From Martinezella dioscoreae (lineage in GTDB: Bacteria > Pseudomonadota > Alphaproteobacteria > Rhizobiales > Rhizobiaceae), in the NCBI RefSeq assembly GCF_009176305.1, contig NZ_BLAJ01000005.1, positions 124,001 to 188,000 on the forward strand: a DNA stretch of 64,000 nucleotides. Direction: 5' to 3'. A program made the position numbers and the translations under genes. Positions 25,723 to 34,434 of the stretch are shown piece by piece. Within the stretch, counting starts at the first letter, position 1, and the number at the start of each line of letters is the position of its first letter. Below the pieces are notes generated by a model that saw only the letters and a list, made by a program, of their open reading frames with translations, was not told the DNA's origin and ran no database searches.

Positions 25723-26235
25723 TTACTTGCCGAGCTTTGCCGAAATGGTGGCGCTCGTCACCGTATCGCCGACGGCAAGGCCGAGTTTGCGAACAATACC
25801 GGCGTTCAGCTCGATGACATAGGCAACCGGCCCGCCGGAGCTGATGATCGCTTCGGAATAGGGCACGGCGTTTTCCTGAATATGGGTAATGACACCCTTT
25901 TGATCCAGAAAGAGCATGTCGAGCGGCAGCTCGGTGTTCTTCATCCACATCATGACAGGCCGTGTCGTGCCGAAGTCAAACAGCATGCCCTGATCGGCGG
26001 GCATCTTGTCGCGGTACATAAGGCCGAATTCGAGCTGTGCCGGCGTCAAAGCCAGTTCCACGGTGAATTTATGCGTCTGGCCTTTGGACGATGCGATCGA
26101 AAGCGGTTCGGAATCGAAAGCCATCAACTGTTGCCCTGCGGTCTGTGCCGCGAAAGACGATGGGGCGATGGCCCCAACGAGAAAAAGCGCCAAAATGGCG
26201 CTTTTCAAAATTTCAAGAAATCCGGCTTTGTTCAT
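25723..26235 (-). CDS. DUF192 domain exported protein
   Basis: 170 residues with a signal peptide (ILALFLVGAIAPSSFAA, cleavage near residue 30). The DUF192 core shows VELALTPAQLEFGLMYRDKM, GMLFDFGTTRPVMMWMKNTE LPL-type sequence and AVPYSEAIISSGGPVAYVIE. The family occurs widely but has no established reaction. It starts one base after the stop of the cold-shock gene (TGA-T-ATG), so the two form an operon, a pairing I recall as common in Rhizobiales. Confidence 0.88.
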   Translation of the reverse strand: MNKAGFLEILKSAILALFLVGAIAPSSFAAQTAGQQLMAFDSEPLSIASSKGQTHKFTVELALTPAQLEFGLMYRDKMPADQGMLFDFGTTRPVMMWMKNTELPLDMLFLDQKGVITHIQENAVPYSEAIISSGGPVAYVIELNAGIVRKLGLAVGDTVTSATISAKLGK

Positions 26236-26236
26236 A

Positions 26237-26815
26237 TCAGTGCGGCCGTGTCGCTGGGCTCGGCGCATCCGGGTGAATTTCTGCCGCCATCAGGCCCTTT
26301 TCGCCAGGCCCGAAGCGGACGAGCACCACCTGCCCCGGCCGCAGCTCGGCCAGACCGAAGCGACGCAGCGTTTCCATATGCACGAAGATATCCTCGGTGC
26401 CTTCTCCACGTGTCAGGAAGCCGAAGCCCTTGGTGCGGTTGAACCACTTGACCAGCGCGCGCTCCAGGCCGCTCGTCGCAGTCACCTGCACATGCGTGCG
26501 CACGGGCGGCATCTGCGAGGGATGCACGGCCGTCGATTGATCCATGGAGAGGATCTTGAAAGCCTGGTAGCCGCGCTCCCGGCGCTGGATCAGCGCGACG
26601 ATGCGGGTTCCTTCGAGAATCGTCTGATAACCGTCACGGCGCAGACACGTCACATGCAGCAATACGTCCTGCATGCCATTGTCAGGCACGATAAAACCGA
26701 AGCCCTTGGCGACATCGAACCACTTGACGACGCCTGAGATTTCGATGAGCTCGACGGTATCGCCCGACATCTCCTCGAAGTCGACAACTCCCTTCGATGA
26801 AATTCTGTCACCCAT
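26237..26815 (-). CDS. Two-domain cold-shock protein
   Basis: 192 residues with two cold-shock domains. The first (about 26-90) has VVKWFDVAKGFGFIVPDNGM and VLLHVTCLRR. The second (about 122-185) has LVKWFNRTKGFGFLTRGEGT and IFVHMETLRRFG. Both retain RNP-1-like KGFGFI/L. It probably binds RNA or single-stranded DNA. ATG at 26815 is used, with GAGGG about 9 bases upstream. It is first in an operon with the DUF192 gene. Confidence 0.92.
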   Translation of the reverse strand: MGDRISSKGVVDFEEMSGDTVELIEISGVVKWFDVAKGFGFIVPDNGMQDVLLHVTCLRRDGYQTILEGTRIVALIQRRERGYQAFKILSMDQSTAVHPSQMPPVRTHVQVTATSGLERALVKWFNRTKGFGFLTRGEGTEDIFVHMETLRRFGLAELRPGQVVLVRFGPGEKGLMAAEIHPDAPSPATRPH

Positions 26816-27013
26816 CCTAGCCAGCCCTCGATTACGCGTCACACTGTTACGGTTAACTGATTCCCTGATATCAAGATTAACATCTTGGTAACGGAAAAGC
26901 GCAAGTCCTAGTTTTCGTTTATTCCCACCCTAAGATTATTGCTCCAATGACTTGCGCGAAGCTGGCGCCCCGACCAAAGATCCGCCCAGCTCAACATTAA
27001 GAGAGGAAATAGA

Positions 27014-27454
27014 ATGCGTTATCTCCATACGATGGTCCGCGTCACCGATCTCGACGCCTCGTTGCATTTTTATAGCACCCTATTCGGGCTTACCGAAACC
27101 CGCCGCTACGAAAACGAGAAAGGCCGCTATACGCTCGTTTTCCTTGCGGCCGACGAAGATGCCGAATCATCCCGCAGCAACGGTGCCCCCAGCCTGGAAC
27201 TAACCTATAACTGGGACCCGGAAGAATATAGCGGAGGACGCAATTTCGGCCACCTCGCCTATGAGGTCGACGATATCTATGCGACCTGCCAAAAGCTGAT
27301 GGACAACGGCATCACGATCAACCGGCCGCCCCGCGATGGTCACATGGCTTTCGTGCGTTCTCCGGACGGCATCTCCATCGAAATCCTGCAGAAGGGCGCC
27401 AATCTTCCTTCGGCCGAGCCCTGGGCTTCCATGGCCAACACCGGCTCTTGGTGA
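27014..27454 (+). CDS. gloA: Lactoylglutathione lyase (glyoxalase I)
   Basis: 146 residues, two VOC modules. It isomerises the methylglyoxal-glutathione hemithioacetal. Metal ligands are at His5 (MRYLHTMVRV), Glu in PSLELTYNWD, His in FGHLAYEV and Glu in ISIEILQKG. YNWDPEEYSGGRNFGHLAYE is typical of GloA. GAGAGGAAATAGA precedes the ATG. Confidence 0.95.
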   Translation: MRYLHTMVRVTDLDASLHFYSTLFGLTETRRYENEKGRYTLVFLAADEDAESSRSNGAPSLELTYNWDPEEYSGGRNFGHLAYEVDDIYATCQKLMDNGITINRPPRDGHMAFVRSPDGISIEILQKGANLPSAEPWASMANTGSW

Positions 27455-27657
27455 GGCCTAAGCTTTCGCGAGGCTTACGGCACGCGCGGAGCCATCCGTT
27501 TCGCGCTTGCCGCCCATGCCCATCCTCCGGCATGCTTGGACGACTCGAAGCATCATGCATCGGATATCGCGCAGTCATCGTTCCCAGTCGGCGCGCGGTA
27601 TCGTCGTCCCTCGCAGGAGGCCGTTCCGATGCAAGCCTTTTTTGCAGGGAACGTCCT

Positions 27658-28455
27658 ATGTGCGATCAAGAGATTTTATACGGCAGGAAGAAGCTAGCAA
27701 GCACAATTGCCGTTCTTGCCTCATTTGTGATGATTGCGGGCTGCGCTACCACGGCCAAAAAGCCGATCGAGACCTCGCAGGCTGCCCCTGTCGTGCCATT
27801 GACCGTGGCAGAACAGCTGGCAGCCGATATGAACAGCAAGGCCGATGCCCGGCGCCGCAAAGCCGATGTCGCCTATCGTGATCCGATGGTCCACAGCGTC
27901 AATGGCACACGTCAGCAGATCGTCGCCCAGCAGAACCAGGCACTCTATCCTGCGCCTACGGCAGCCCCGACTGCGGACGGGCAGACCGGCATCGGCGGCC
28001 TGGTCACGCAGCCGACGGCCGTCAATGCGAACAGAAGCAGCATCTTCTCCGCTCCGCCGCCGATCGCCGTCAATCCGGACGGGACGCTTGCCAAAACCCA
28101 AGCTGATGGCGGCCAGGCGATCACGCCGATGATGCGCAGCGTTTACAGCGCGCCACCAGCGACTATGCAGACGACGGCGCCGCAGACGATGGACACCGCC
28201 GCCGTGCCGAACGGCCGCACATCGGCCGACATGCTGCCACCACCCGTCATTCGCAATGCAACCTTGCCGGCTTCGGGTTCGCCGCAGCCGATTGCCCAGG
28301 TGACCGCGTCGGGTGTTGCAGCAACGCCGAATCCGAATGTCCACGAATTGAACGGCAGACAGGCCGCCGCTCTGGCGCAGTTCATCGCATCGAAGAACCA
28401 GCCGCAGAACGGCAAGCTGCTGGTGCAGCCCGTGCCGGGTGCAAATGGGCAATAA
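27658..28455 (+). CDS. Lipoprotein, rhizobial, unknown function
   Basis: 265 residues. The leader MCDQEILYGRKKLASTIAVL runs into ASFVMIAGC, with the lipobox Cys at residue 29, so the mature protein is lipidated. The rest is Pro/Ala/Thr-rich and low in predicted order, with no domain I recognise, and ends with NGKLLVQPVPGANGQ. AGGGA lies 8 bases before the ATG. A longer in-frame start at 27448 overlaps gloA and has no leader, so it is rejected. Confidence 0.8.
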   Translation: MCDQEILYGRKKLASTIAVLASFVMIAGCATTAKKPIETSQAAPVVPLTVAEQLAADMNSKADARRRKADVAYRDPMVHSVNGTRQQIVAQQNQALYPAPTAAPTADGQTGIGGLVTQPTAVNANRSSIFSAPPPIAVNPDGTLAKTQADGGQAITPMMRSVYSAPPATMQTTAPQTMDTAAVPNGRTSADMLPPPVIRNATLPASGSPQPIAQVTASGVAATPNPNVHELNGRQAAALAQFIASKNQPQNGKLLVQPVPGANGQ

Positions 28456-28579
28456 AAACGCCCGCGTTTCCAGAGAATCTTCGATATCGCCAGCAAGAGC
28501 CTGTTAAGTCTCACTTATTCAGCACCGGCGGCGGTTTCACCCATTTGTCATTTTTTCCACAAAAAAGCAAAATTGCCGC

Positions 28580-28608
28580 TTGCGGGAATGAAATCACCCC
28601 GCTATAAG
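28580..28608 (+). promoter_or_regulatory. Promoter of the first tRNA-Glu gene
   Basis: TTGCGG (28580-28585), a 17-base spacer and TATAAG (28603-28608) end 21 bases before the mature tRNA. Confidence 0.7.
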
Positions 28609-28629
28609 CGCGCCACACAACAGCTGAAC

Positions 28630-28704
28630 GCGCCCTTCGTCTATCGGTTAGGACGACAGATTTTCATTCTGTAAAGAGGGGTTCGACTCCCCTAGGGCGT
28701 GCCA
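28630..28704 (+). tRNA. tRNA-Glu (UUC), copy 1
   Basis: 75 bases with encoded CCA. The acceptor GCGCCCT pairs with AGGGCGT. The anticodon loop TTTTCAT between ACAGA and TCTGT gives UUC. Discriminator base is G. Confidence 0.95.
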
Positions 28705-28746
28705 CTGTTGTTCTTCTCCCCGTCTTCAATTCATTTAAGCTACCGC

Positions 28747-28774
28747 TTGCGGACGCAATAAGCTATTCCTATCT
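28747..28774 (+). promoter_or_regulatory. Promoter of the tRNA-Glu (CUC) gene
   Basis: TTGCGG (28747-28752), a 16-base spacer and CTATCT (28769-28774). The -35 is identical to the other two promoters, while the -10 and spacer differ. Confidence 0.5.
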
Positions 28775-28788
28775 AGGCCGTGCAGCAT

Positions 28789-28863
28789 GCGCCCTTCGTC
28801 TATCGGTTAGGACGACAGATTCTCATTCTGTAAAGAGGGGTTCGACTCCCCTAGGGCGTACCA
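28789..28863 (+). tRNA. tRNA-Glu (CUC)
   Basis: 75 bases and nearly identical to its neighbours. A T-to-C change in the anticodon loop (TTCTCAT) gives CUC, and the discriminator base is A instead of G. Confidence 0.93.
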
Positions 28864-28949
28864 AAAGCGTGTCCCGAAGTTTTCCACAAGCACCTCGAAA
28901 AATCTTTGCTTAGTCATCGATTTTTCTGCGATTTTTCTCGTTTTTCCGC

Positions 28950-28978
28950 TTGCGGGAATGAAAGGTGCTGACTATAAG
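28950..28978 (+). promoter_or_regulatory. Promoter of the third tRNA-Glu gene
   Basis: TTGCGG (28950-28955), 17-base spacer, TATAAG (28973-28978). The sequence CCGCTTGCGGGAATGAAA is shared with the first copy's promoter, suggesting duplication of gene plus promoter. Confidence 0.7.
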
Positions 28979-28991
28979 GGCGCCACAGCAC

Positions 28992-29066
28992 GCGCCCTTC
29001 GTCTATCGGTTAGGACGACAGATTTTCATTCTGTAAAGAGGGGTTCGACTCCCCTAGGGCGTGCCA
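28992..29066 (+). tRNA. tRNA-Glu (UUC), copy 2
   Basis: 75 bases, identical in the mature region to the first copy, with anticodon UUC and encoded CCA. Confidence 0.95.
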
Positions 29067-29141
29067 CTGCCCCTTCCCCTTAAATTGATGTTTTGGCTCG
29101 CTAAACGCTGTTATGCAGACGCGTATCGGGCGTAATCTGCG

Positions 29142-30947
29142 TTACGGAGCTTTCGCCGCGTCTGTGACCCGCAACTGCACGCGCCGGCTGCCCTGCCAGT
29201 GATCGGCGCCGAGCGTGCCGGCGACATGGATCTGCGCCCCGCGCGACGACATCAGCAGCTCGCCCAAAGGCGTCTCCGCCGCGCGGAAGGCAATGCCATC
29301 CACCCGGCCGCCGTCCTGCGCCTCCAGCGTGATCTTGATGTGCGACTGGCCGACAAGGCGGGAATCGCGCAGGCGGTGGCTCGGAAGCGCGAAGACGGGC
29401 TGTGGATGGCCTGAACCATAGGGACCGGCCGTCTCGAGCCTGTCGATCAACTCCACGGTCGCGCCGCTGGCGCCGAGCGCACCGTCGATCTTCAAGGTTT
29501 CGTTGGCAACGAGCCCGGCTACCTGCTTCTCCGCCTTCTCCGTGAAGAAGGCCCGCAGCTTTCCGAGGTTATTCCTCTCCACCGTCAGGCCGGCCGCCAT
29601 GGCATGGCCGCCGCCTTTGACCAGCAGACCGGCATCGACGGCGGCGCGCACCATGCGGCCCATGTCGAAGCCATTGATGGAGCGGCCGGAGCCGGTGCCC
29701 TTGCCCATCGGATCGAAGGCAATGGCGAAGGCCGGCCGGCGGAATTTGTCCTTGAGGCGCGATGCAATGAGGCCGACGATTCCCGGATGCCAGTTCTCAC
29801 GCGCCGTGACGATGACGGAGGCGCCGTCGCCATTGCCGTACTCCGCCAGGGCCTCGGCCTCGGCCTCCTGCAGCATGGCGGCCTCCATGGCCTGTCTCTC
29901 GCGATTGAGCTCATCGAGCTTCGCGGCGATGGTTTCCGCTTCGCCGCCGTCGTCCAGCGTCAGCAGGCGTGCGCCAAGGGCCGCATCGCCGATGCGGCCG
30001 CCGGCATTGATGCGCGGACCAATCAGGAAACCGAAATGATAGGGCGTGACAGGACCGTTAAGGCCGGCCTTGCGAAAGAGGGCAGCAAGCCCGAGATTGC
30101 CCTGGTGGCGGGCGGCAATAAGCCCCTTAACCACATAGGCGCGGTTGAGGCCCTTCAGCGGCACGACATCGCAAACGGTCGCGAGCGCAACGATATCGAG
30201 CCAGGCAAGCAGGTCGATGGAACGCACGCGGGAATCGCCGGTCTCGCGCAGCAGCCGCAAGGCCGCGACCAGAACCATGAAGACCACACCAGCGGCACAG
30301 AGATGGCCCTGCCCCGAAAGATCATCCTCACGGTTCGGATTGACCAAGGCATGACAATGCGGCAGCTCGTGCGCCACCTGGTGGTGATCGATGACGACGA
30401 CGTCGATATTGCGCGCCCTCGCCGCTTCAAGCGATTCGAAGCTGGTGGAACCGCAATCGACGGTCACGATCAGCGTCGCGCCATTGTCGATCAGCTGATT
30501 GATGGCTGTGGGATTGGGGCCGTAACCTTCGAAGATGCGATCGGGGATATAGATGCTGGCCGGAACGCCGAAATGGGTCAGGAATCGATAGAGCAGCGCC
30601 GAGGAGGCCGCGCCGTCGACGTCATAGTCGCCGAAGATCGCGACTGTCTCGCCCTTCCTGATGGCGTGCAGGAGGCGCTGTGCTGCCTTCTCGCAATCGG
30701 TCAGCAGATGCGGGTCTGGCATCAGGCCGCGGATCGTCGGGTCGAGGAAAGCCATGGCTTCGTCCTGCCCGACGCCGCGCCCGGCAAGCACGCGGGCAAT
30801 CAGCTCCGGCAGGCCATGGGTCTGCGCAATGGCGAGCGCCCTGTTCTGGCCGGCCTGATCGAGCCTGGATATCCAGCGATTGCCGGATACCGAGCGCTCG
30901 ACACCTAGAAATGCCCGCTGAACTGGATCGACCGGTTGCTCCACCAT
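29142..30947 (-). CDS. recJ: Single-stranded-DNA-specific exonuclease RecJ
   Basis: 601 residues, DHH-superfamily 5'-3' exonuclease used in RecF-pathway recombination and mismatch repair. Motifs present include IFGDYDVDGAASSALL (DYDVDG), LIVTVDCGS, VVVIDHHQ (DHH), WHPGIVGLIASRLKDKF and the DHHA1 GSGRSINGFDM followed by GGGHAMAAGLT. The ATG at 30947 is preceded by CGGGAGAG. It lies downstream of hom with a 54-base gap, the usual rhizobial order, and may be co-transcribed with it. Confidence 0.96.
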   Translation of the reverse strand: MVEQPVDPVQRAFLGVERSVSGNRWISRLDQAGQNRALAIAQTHGLPELIARVLAGRGVGQDEAMAFLDPTIRGLMPDPHLLTDCEKAAQRLLHAIRKGETVAIFGDYDVDGAASSALLYRFLTHFGVPASIYIPDRIFEGYGPNPTAINQLIDNGATLIVTVDCGSTSFESLEAARARNIDVVVIDHHQVAHELPHCHALVNPNREDDLSGQGHLCAAGVVFMVLVAALRLLRETGDSRVRSIDLLAWLDIVALATVCDVVPLKGLNRAYVVKGLIAARHQGNLGLAALFRKAGLNGPVTPYHFGFLIGPRINAGGRIGDAALGARLLTLDDGGEAETIAAKLDELNRERQAMEAAMLQEAEAEALAEYGNGDGASVIVTARENWHPGIVGLIASRLKDKFRRPAFAIAFDPMGKGTGSGRSINGFDMGRMVRAAVDAGLLVKGGGHAMAAGLTVERNNLGKLRAFFTEKAEKQVAGLVANETLKIDGALGASGATVELIDRLETAGPYGSGHPQPVFALPSHRLRDSRLVGQSHIKITLEAQDGGRVDGIAFRAAETPLGELLMSSRGAQIHVAGTLGADHWQGSRRVQLRVTDAAKAP

Positions 30948-31001
30948 CTCTCCCGGAATTTAAGAGCGGCATCCCTTTGATGCACGCCGTCGCTGGTCAG
31001 A

Positions 31002-32321
31002 CTATTCTTTCGGCCGCTCGATGCGGATGACCTGCGGTTCGCCGACGAGATAGCCTTCGTTCTTGATTGCCGCAACCGCCTTGCGCACCGAATCTTCCGT
31101 CGTCGCATGGGTGACGAGGATGATCGTCTGGTGATCGGAGGGTGCCAGATGCTGCTTGGAACGCTGGACGATCGATTCGAGCGAAATGTGGTTTTCCGCC
31201 ATGCGGGTCGCGACACTCGCAAAAACGCCGGTGCGGTCGAGAACCGTGAGGCGGATGAAATAGCCACCTTCGTGGCTCTGCATCTGCGCTTTGCGGTAGG
31301 GCTCCAGCGCCTTGGCCGGATGACCGAGCACCGGCACGCGCTGCTCGCCCGGGCGGCTCTTGGCGATATCGGCGATATCTCCGAGCACAGAGGAAGCCGT
31401 TGCGTTGCCGCCGGCTCCGGGGCCGACCATCAGCAATTCGCCGAGAATATCGGATTCGATCGCCACGGCATTGGTGACGCCATCGACCTGGGCGATGACC
31501 GAATCGAGCGGCACCATGGTTGGGTGCACGCGCTGTTCGATGCCGCTTTCGGTGCGCTGGGCGACGCCGAGCAGCTTGATGCGGTAGCCGAGATCGGCAG
31601 CAGCGCGGATATCCTCGATGGAGACGTTGGTGATGCCTTCAAGATAGATGTCGTCGGCCGCGATGCGATTGCCGAAGGCAAGCGTCGTCAGGATGGCAAG
31701 CTTATGAGCCGTATCATTGCCTTCGATGTCGAAGGCCGGGTCGGCCTCGGCATAGCCGAGACGCTGCGCTTCCTTGAGGCAATCGGCGAAAGACAGGCCT
31801 TCCTTCTCCATCCGGGTCAGGATGTAGTTGCAGGTGCCGTTCATGATGCCATAGACGCGAGAAATCGTATTGCCCGTCAGCGATTCGCGCAGGGCCTTGA
31901 TGACCGGAATGCCGCCGGCAACGGCCGCTTCGAAGTTGAGCAGGACGCCCTTTTCTTCGGCGATTTGTGCGAGCTCGACACCGTGATAGGCGAGCAGCGC
32001 CTTATTGGCGGTGACGACGTGCAGGCCGCGGGCAAGCGCTGCGCGCACCGCTGCGTTGGCCGCGCCTTCGGAACCGCCGATCAGCTCGACGAAGACGTCG
32101 ATATCGGCCTTCTGCGCTAGATCGACAGGACCGCCGAACCATTCGATGCCCGTCAGATCGATGCCGCGATCCCGCGTGCGATCGCGCGCTGTGACGGCGA
32201 CGATCTTGACGGGACGACCACAGGTAACGGCAAGCTCGTTAGCGCGGCTCTGAATGATGCGGACGAGCGAGGCACCAACGGTACCTAAGCCCGCAATGCC
32301 GATTTTGAGGGCATCTGCCAT
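31002..32321 (-). CDS. hom: Homoserine dehydrogenase
   Basis: 439 residues. It reduces aspartate semialdehyde to homoserine for threonine and methionine. It has an NAD-binding N-terminus (IGIAGLGTVGASLVRI), the catalytic region INGTCNYILTRM-type (here MNGTCNYILTRMEKEGLSFA) and a C-terminal ACT domain starting near residue 350 (GGYFIRLTVLDRTGVFASVA), which implies allosteric inhibition, probably by threonine. AGGA lies 8 bases upstream of the ATG. It follows an aminotransferase gene on the same strand. Confidence 0.96.
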   Translation of the reverse strand: MADALKIGIAGLGTVGASLVRIIQSRANELAVTCGRPVKIVAVTARDRTRDRGIDLTGIEWFGGPVDLAQKADIDVFVELIGGSEGAANAAVRAALARGLHVVTANKALLAYHGVELAQIAEEKGVLLNFEAAVAGGIPVIKALRESLTGNTISRVYGIMNGTCNYILTRMEKEGLSFADCLKEAQRLGYAEADPAFDIEGNDTAHKLAILTTLAFGNRIAADDIYLEGITNVSIEDIRAAADLGYRIKLLGVAQRTESGIEQRVHPTMVPLDSVIAQVDGVTNAVAIESDILGELLMVGPGAGGNATASSVLGDIADIAKSRPGEQRVPVLGHPAKALEPYRKAQMQSHEGGYFIRLTVLDRTGVFASVATRMAENHISLESIVQRSKQHLAPSDHQTIILVTHATTEDSVRKAVAAIKNEGYLVGEPQVIRIERPKE

Positions 32322-32378
32322 GGAAAATTCCTGATCAGTATTTGGGACGGCAGCCGCGGGAACGGCTGCCGCGCGATA

Positions 32379-33599
32379 TTATGAACGATGAGCGTTCAGC
32401 GAAATAACATTATGCATCGTCTCATCCGCGGTGGAGAGGAAGCGCTTCAGATTGCGCGCCGCCTGGCGGATGCGGTGTTCGTTTTCAACGAGCGCGATGC
32501 GGACATAATCGTCACCCTGCTCGCCGAAACCGATGCCCGGAGCAACGGCGATGTCAGCCTTCTCAACCAAAAGCTTGGAGAACTCAAGCGAGCCGAGATG
32601 ACGGAATTTTTCCGGGATCTTCGCCCAGGCGAACATGGTCGCGGCCGGCGGCGGCACGTCAAAGCCGGCTTTGCCGAAGCTGTCGACCAGAACGTCGCGG
32701 CGACGCTTGTAGATGTTGCGCACTTCGGCGATGTCGGAACCGTCGCCGTTCAGCGCGTGAGTTGCCGCCACCTGGATCGGCGTGAAGGCACCGTAATCGA
32801 GGTAAGACTTCACGCGCGTCAGCGCTGCAATCAGCCGCTCGTTGCCGACGGCAAAGCCCATGCGCCAGCCTGGCATGGAGAAGGTCTTCGACATCGAAGT
32901 AAACTCGACCGTCACATCGATTGCGCCCGGAACCTCCAGCACCGACGGCGGCGGCGCGTCGTCGAAGTAGATTTCCGAATAGGCCAGATCCGAAAGCACG
33001 ATGATGTCGTGCTTCTTCGCGAAGGCGACGACTTCCTTATAGAAATCCAGCGTCGCGACATAGGCCGTCGGGTTCGACGGATAGTTCAGGATGAGCGCGA
33101 GCGGCTTCGGGATCGAGTGGCGCACGGCTCGTTCCAGCGGCGGGAAGAAGCTGTCATCCGGCTCGACCGGAATCGAGCGGATGACGCCGCCTGCCATCAG
33201 GAAGCCGAAGGCGTGGATCGGATAGGTCGGGTTCGGGCAGAGGATCACATCGCCCGGCGCCGTGATCGCCTGCGCCATATTGGCGAAGCCTTCCTTCGAA
33301 CCGAGGGTGGCAACCACCTGCGTATCGGGATTGAGCTTCACACCGAAACGGCGGGCGTAATAGGCCGCCTGCGCGCGGCGAAGGCCCGGAATGCCCTTGG
33401 AGGAGGAATAGCGATGCGTGCGCGGATCCTGAACCACTTCGCACAGCTTGTCGACGATCGCCTTTGGGGTCGGAAGATCTGGATTGCCCATGCCGAGGTC
33501 GATAATGTCCGCCCCGCCCGCTCGCGCGCTCGCTTTCAAACGATTGACCTGTTCGAAAACGTAGGGCGGCAAACGCCGGACTTTATGAAACTCTTCCAT
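32379..33599 (-). CDS. PLP-dependent aminotransferase (AlaC/LL-DAP aminotransferase-like)
   Basis: 406 residues, fold-type I. The PLP lysine is in the motif SMSKTFSMPGWRMGF. The N-terminus FHKVRRLPPYVFEQVNRLKA and NYPSNPTAYVA are typical of the branch that includes glutamate-pyruvate aminotransferase AlaC, and of proteins often labelled LL-diaminopimelate aminotransferase. Position next to hom suggests amino-acid biosynthesis, but the specific substrate cannot be fixed by sequence. The start at 33599 is preferred over 33611 because of the purine-rich GGGGAAAGAA upstream and family length. Confidence 0.9.
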   Translation of the reverse strand: MEEFHKVRRLPPYVFEQVNRLKASARAGGADIIDLGMGNPDLPTPKAIVDKLCEVVQDPRTHRYSSSKGIPGLRRAQAAYYARRFGVKLNPDTQVVATLGSKEGFANMAQAITAPGDVILCPNPTYPIHAFGFLMAGGVIRSIPVEPDDSFFPPLERAVRHSIPKPLALILNYPSNPTAYVATLDFYKEVVAFAKKHDIIVLSDLAYSEIYFDDAPPPSVLEVPGAIDVTVEFTSMSKTFSMPGWRMGFAVGNERLIAALTRVKSYLDYGAFTPIQVAATHALNGDGSDIAEVRNIYKRRRDVLVDSFGKAGFDVPPPAATMFAWAKIPEKFRHLGSLEFSKLLVEKADIAVAPGIGFGEQGDDYVRIALVENEHRIRQAARNLKRFLSTADETMHNVISLNAHRS

Positions 33600-33821
33600 T
33601 TCTTTCCCCATGGGACAGCGGCCCTCAAAACCGCACTGAAGTTCGTTGATCTCCCGGCCAGCCGCGATACGAACTTGGGACTCGCGGCGCCGTACTCATG
33701 CTATCTCGAAAGATAAGGTGAATCTTGGGCGCTTATGCACGCAAAATGCAATCCGCCGGTCAGATACATCCAATTTCGGCCTATCCGAACGCTTTGCGTC
33801 CAAATCGCCTGAAACGCAAGG

Positions 33822-34274
33822 CTAATTCTGCGTTGGGGCCGGCTGGGCGCTGCCCTCTTTCTGAATTTCCTGCAGCGTATCCTGGCCATGTTCGGCAGCG
33901 AGCTTGCGCATCTCGGCAACACGCCTCTGATATTCGGCCTCGGAGATCGTGCCGGCTTTGCGCTGCGATCCAAGTGCCGTCAGCTGCTTGACCAGATCGC
34001 CAGCCTGCTGATCGTTGATCTGGACGTTTGCAGCGGTCGGCGGCGCGTTGAAGGAAGGATAGCCGTCCTTGTAAAATTGCTGCGTGCTGGTTTCCACGAC
34101 CGGCGTGCCCTTGGCGGGCTTTACGATGACAGCCTGAGGCGGCTGCTTGCGCTTGGCGAAGGCCGCCTTTTCCTCGGGCGTCGAGCAGCCCACGAGCGTC
34201 AATGCGAGAAATCCGCACATTGCACCGCAGAGTACGGAATACCGGTTCAGTCTTGCCACCATGCCGCCGCCCAT
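33822..34274 (-). CDS. Small lipoprotein with C-terminal SHOCT-like segment
   Basis: 150 residues. The leader ends in LTLVGC (Cys30), so the protein is lipidated. After a Pro/Thr-rich spacer, residues about 92-132 (DLVKQLTALGSQRKAGTISE AEYQRR) resemble a short SHOCT-like two-helix module. GGAAG lies 6 bases before the ATG at 34274. It is monocistronic and divergent from phaC. Function is unknown. Confidence 0.82.
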   Translation of the reverse strand: MGGGMVARLNRYSVLCGAMCGFLALTLVGCSTPEEKAAFAKRKQPPQAVIVKPAKGTPVVETSTQQFYKDGYPSFNAPPTAANVQINDQQAGDLVKQLTALGSQRKAGTISEAEYQRRVAEMRKLAAEHGQDTLQEIQKEGSAQPAPTQN

Positions 34275-34434
34275 AATTGTCTTCCTGCGCTATTCCTTGC
34301 TGTGGGTTGCGACTGTTAAATTTGTCGCAGCAGCAAAGCAAGAGCAGGGTTGCGTTTCATTCGACTTGTATTCCTTTTCCCGCAAGATGTACAAATGGAA
34401 AACAAGACACGAGCTGCCGCCGGGAGGATGATGC

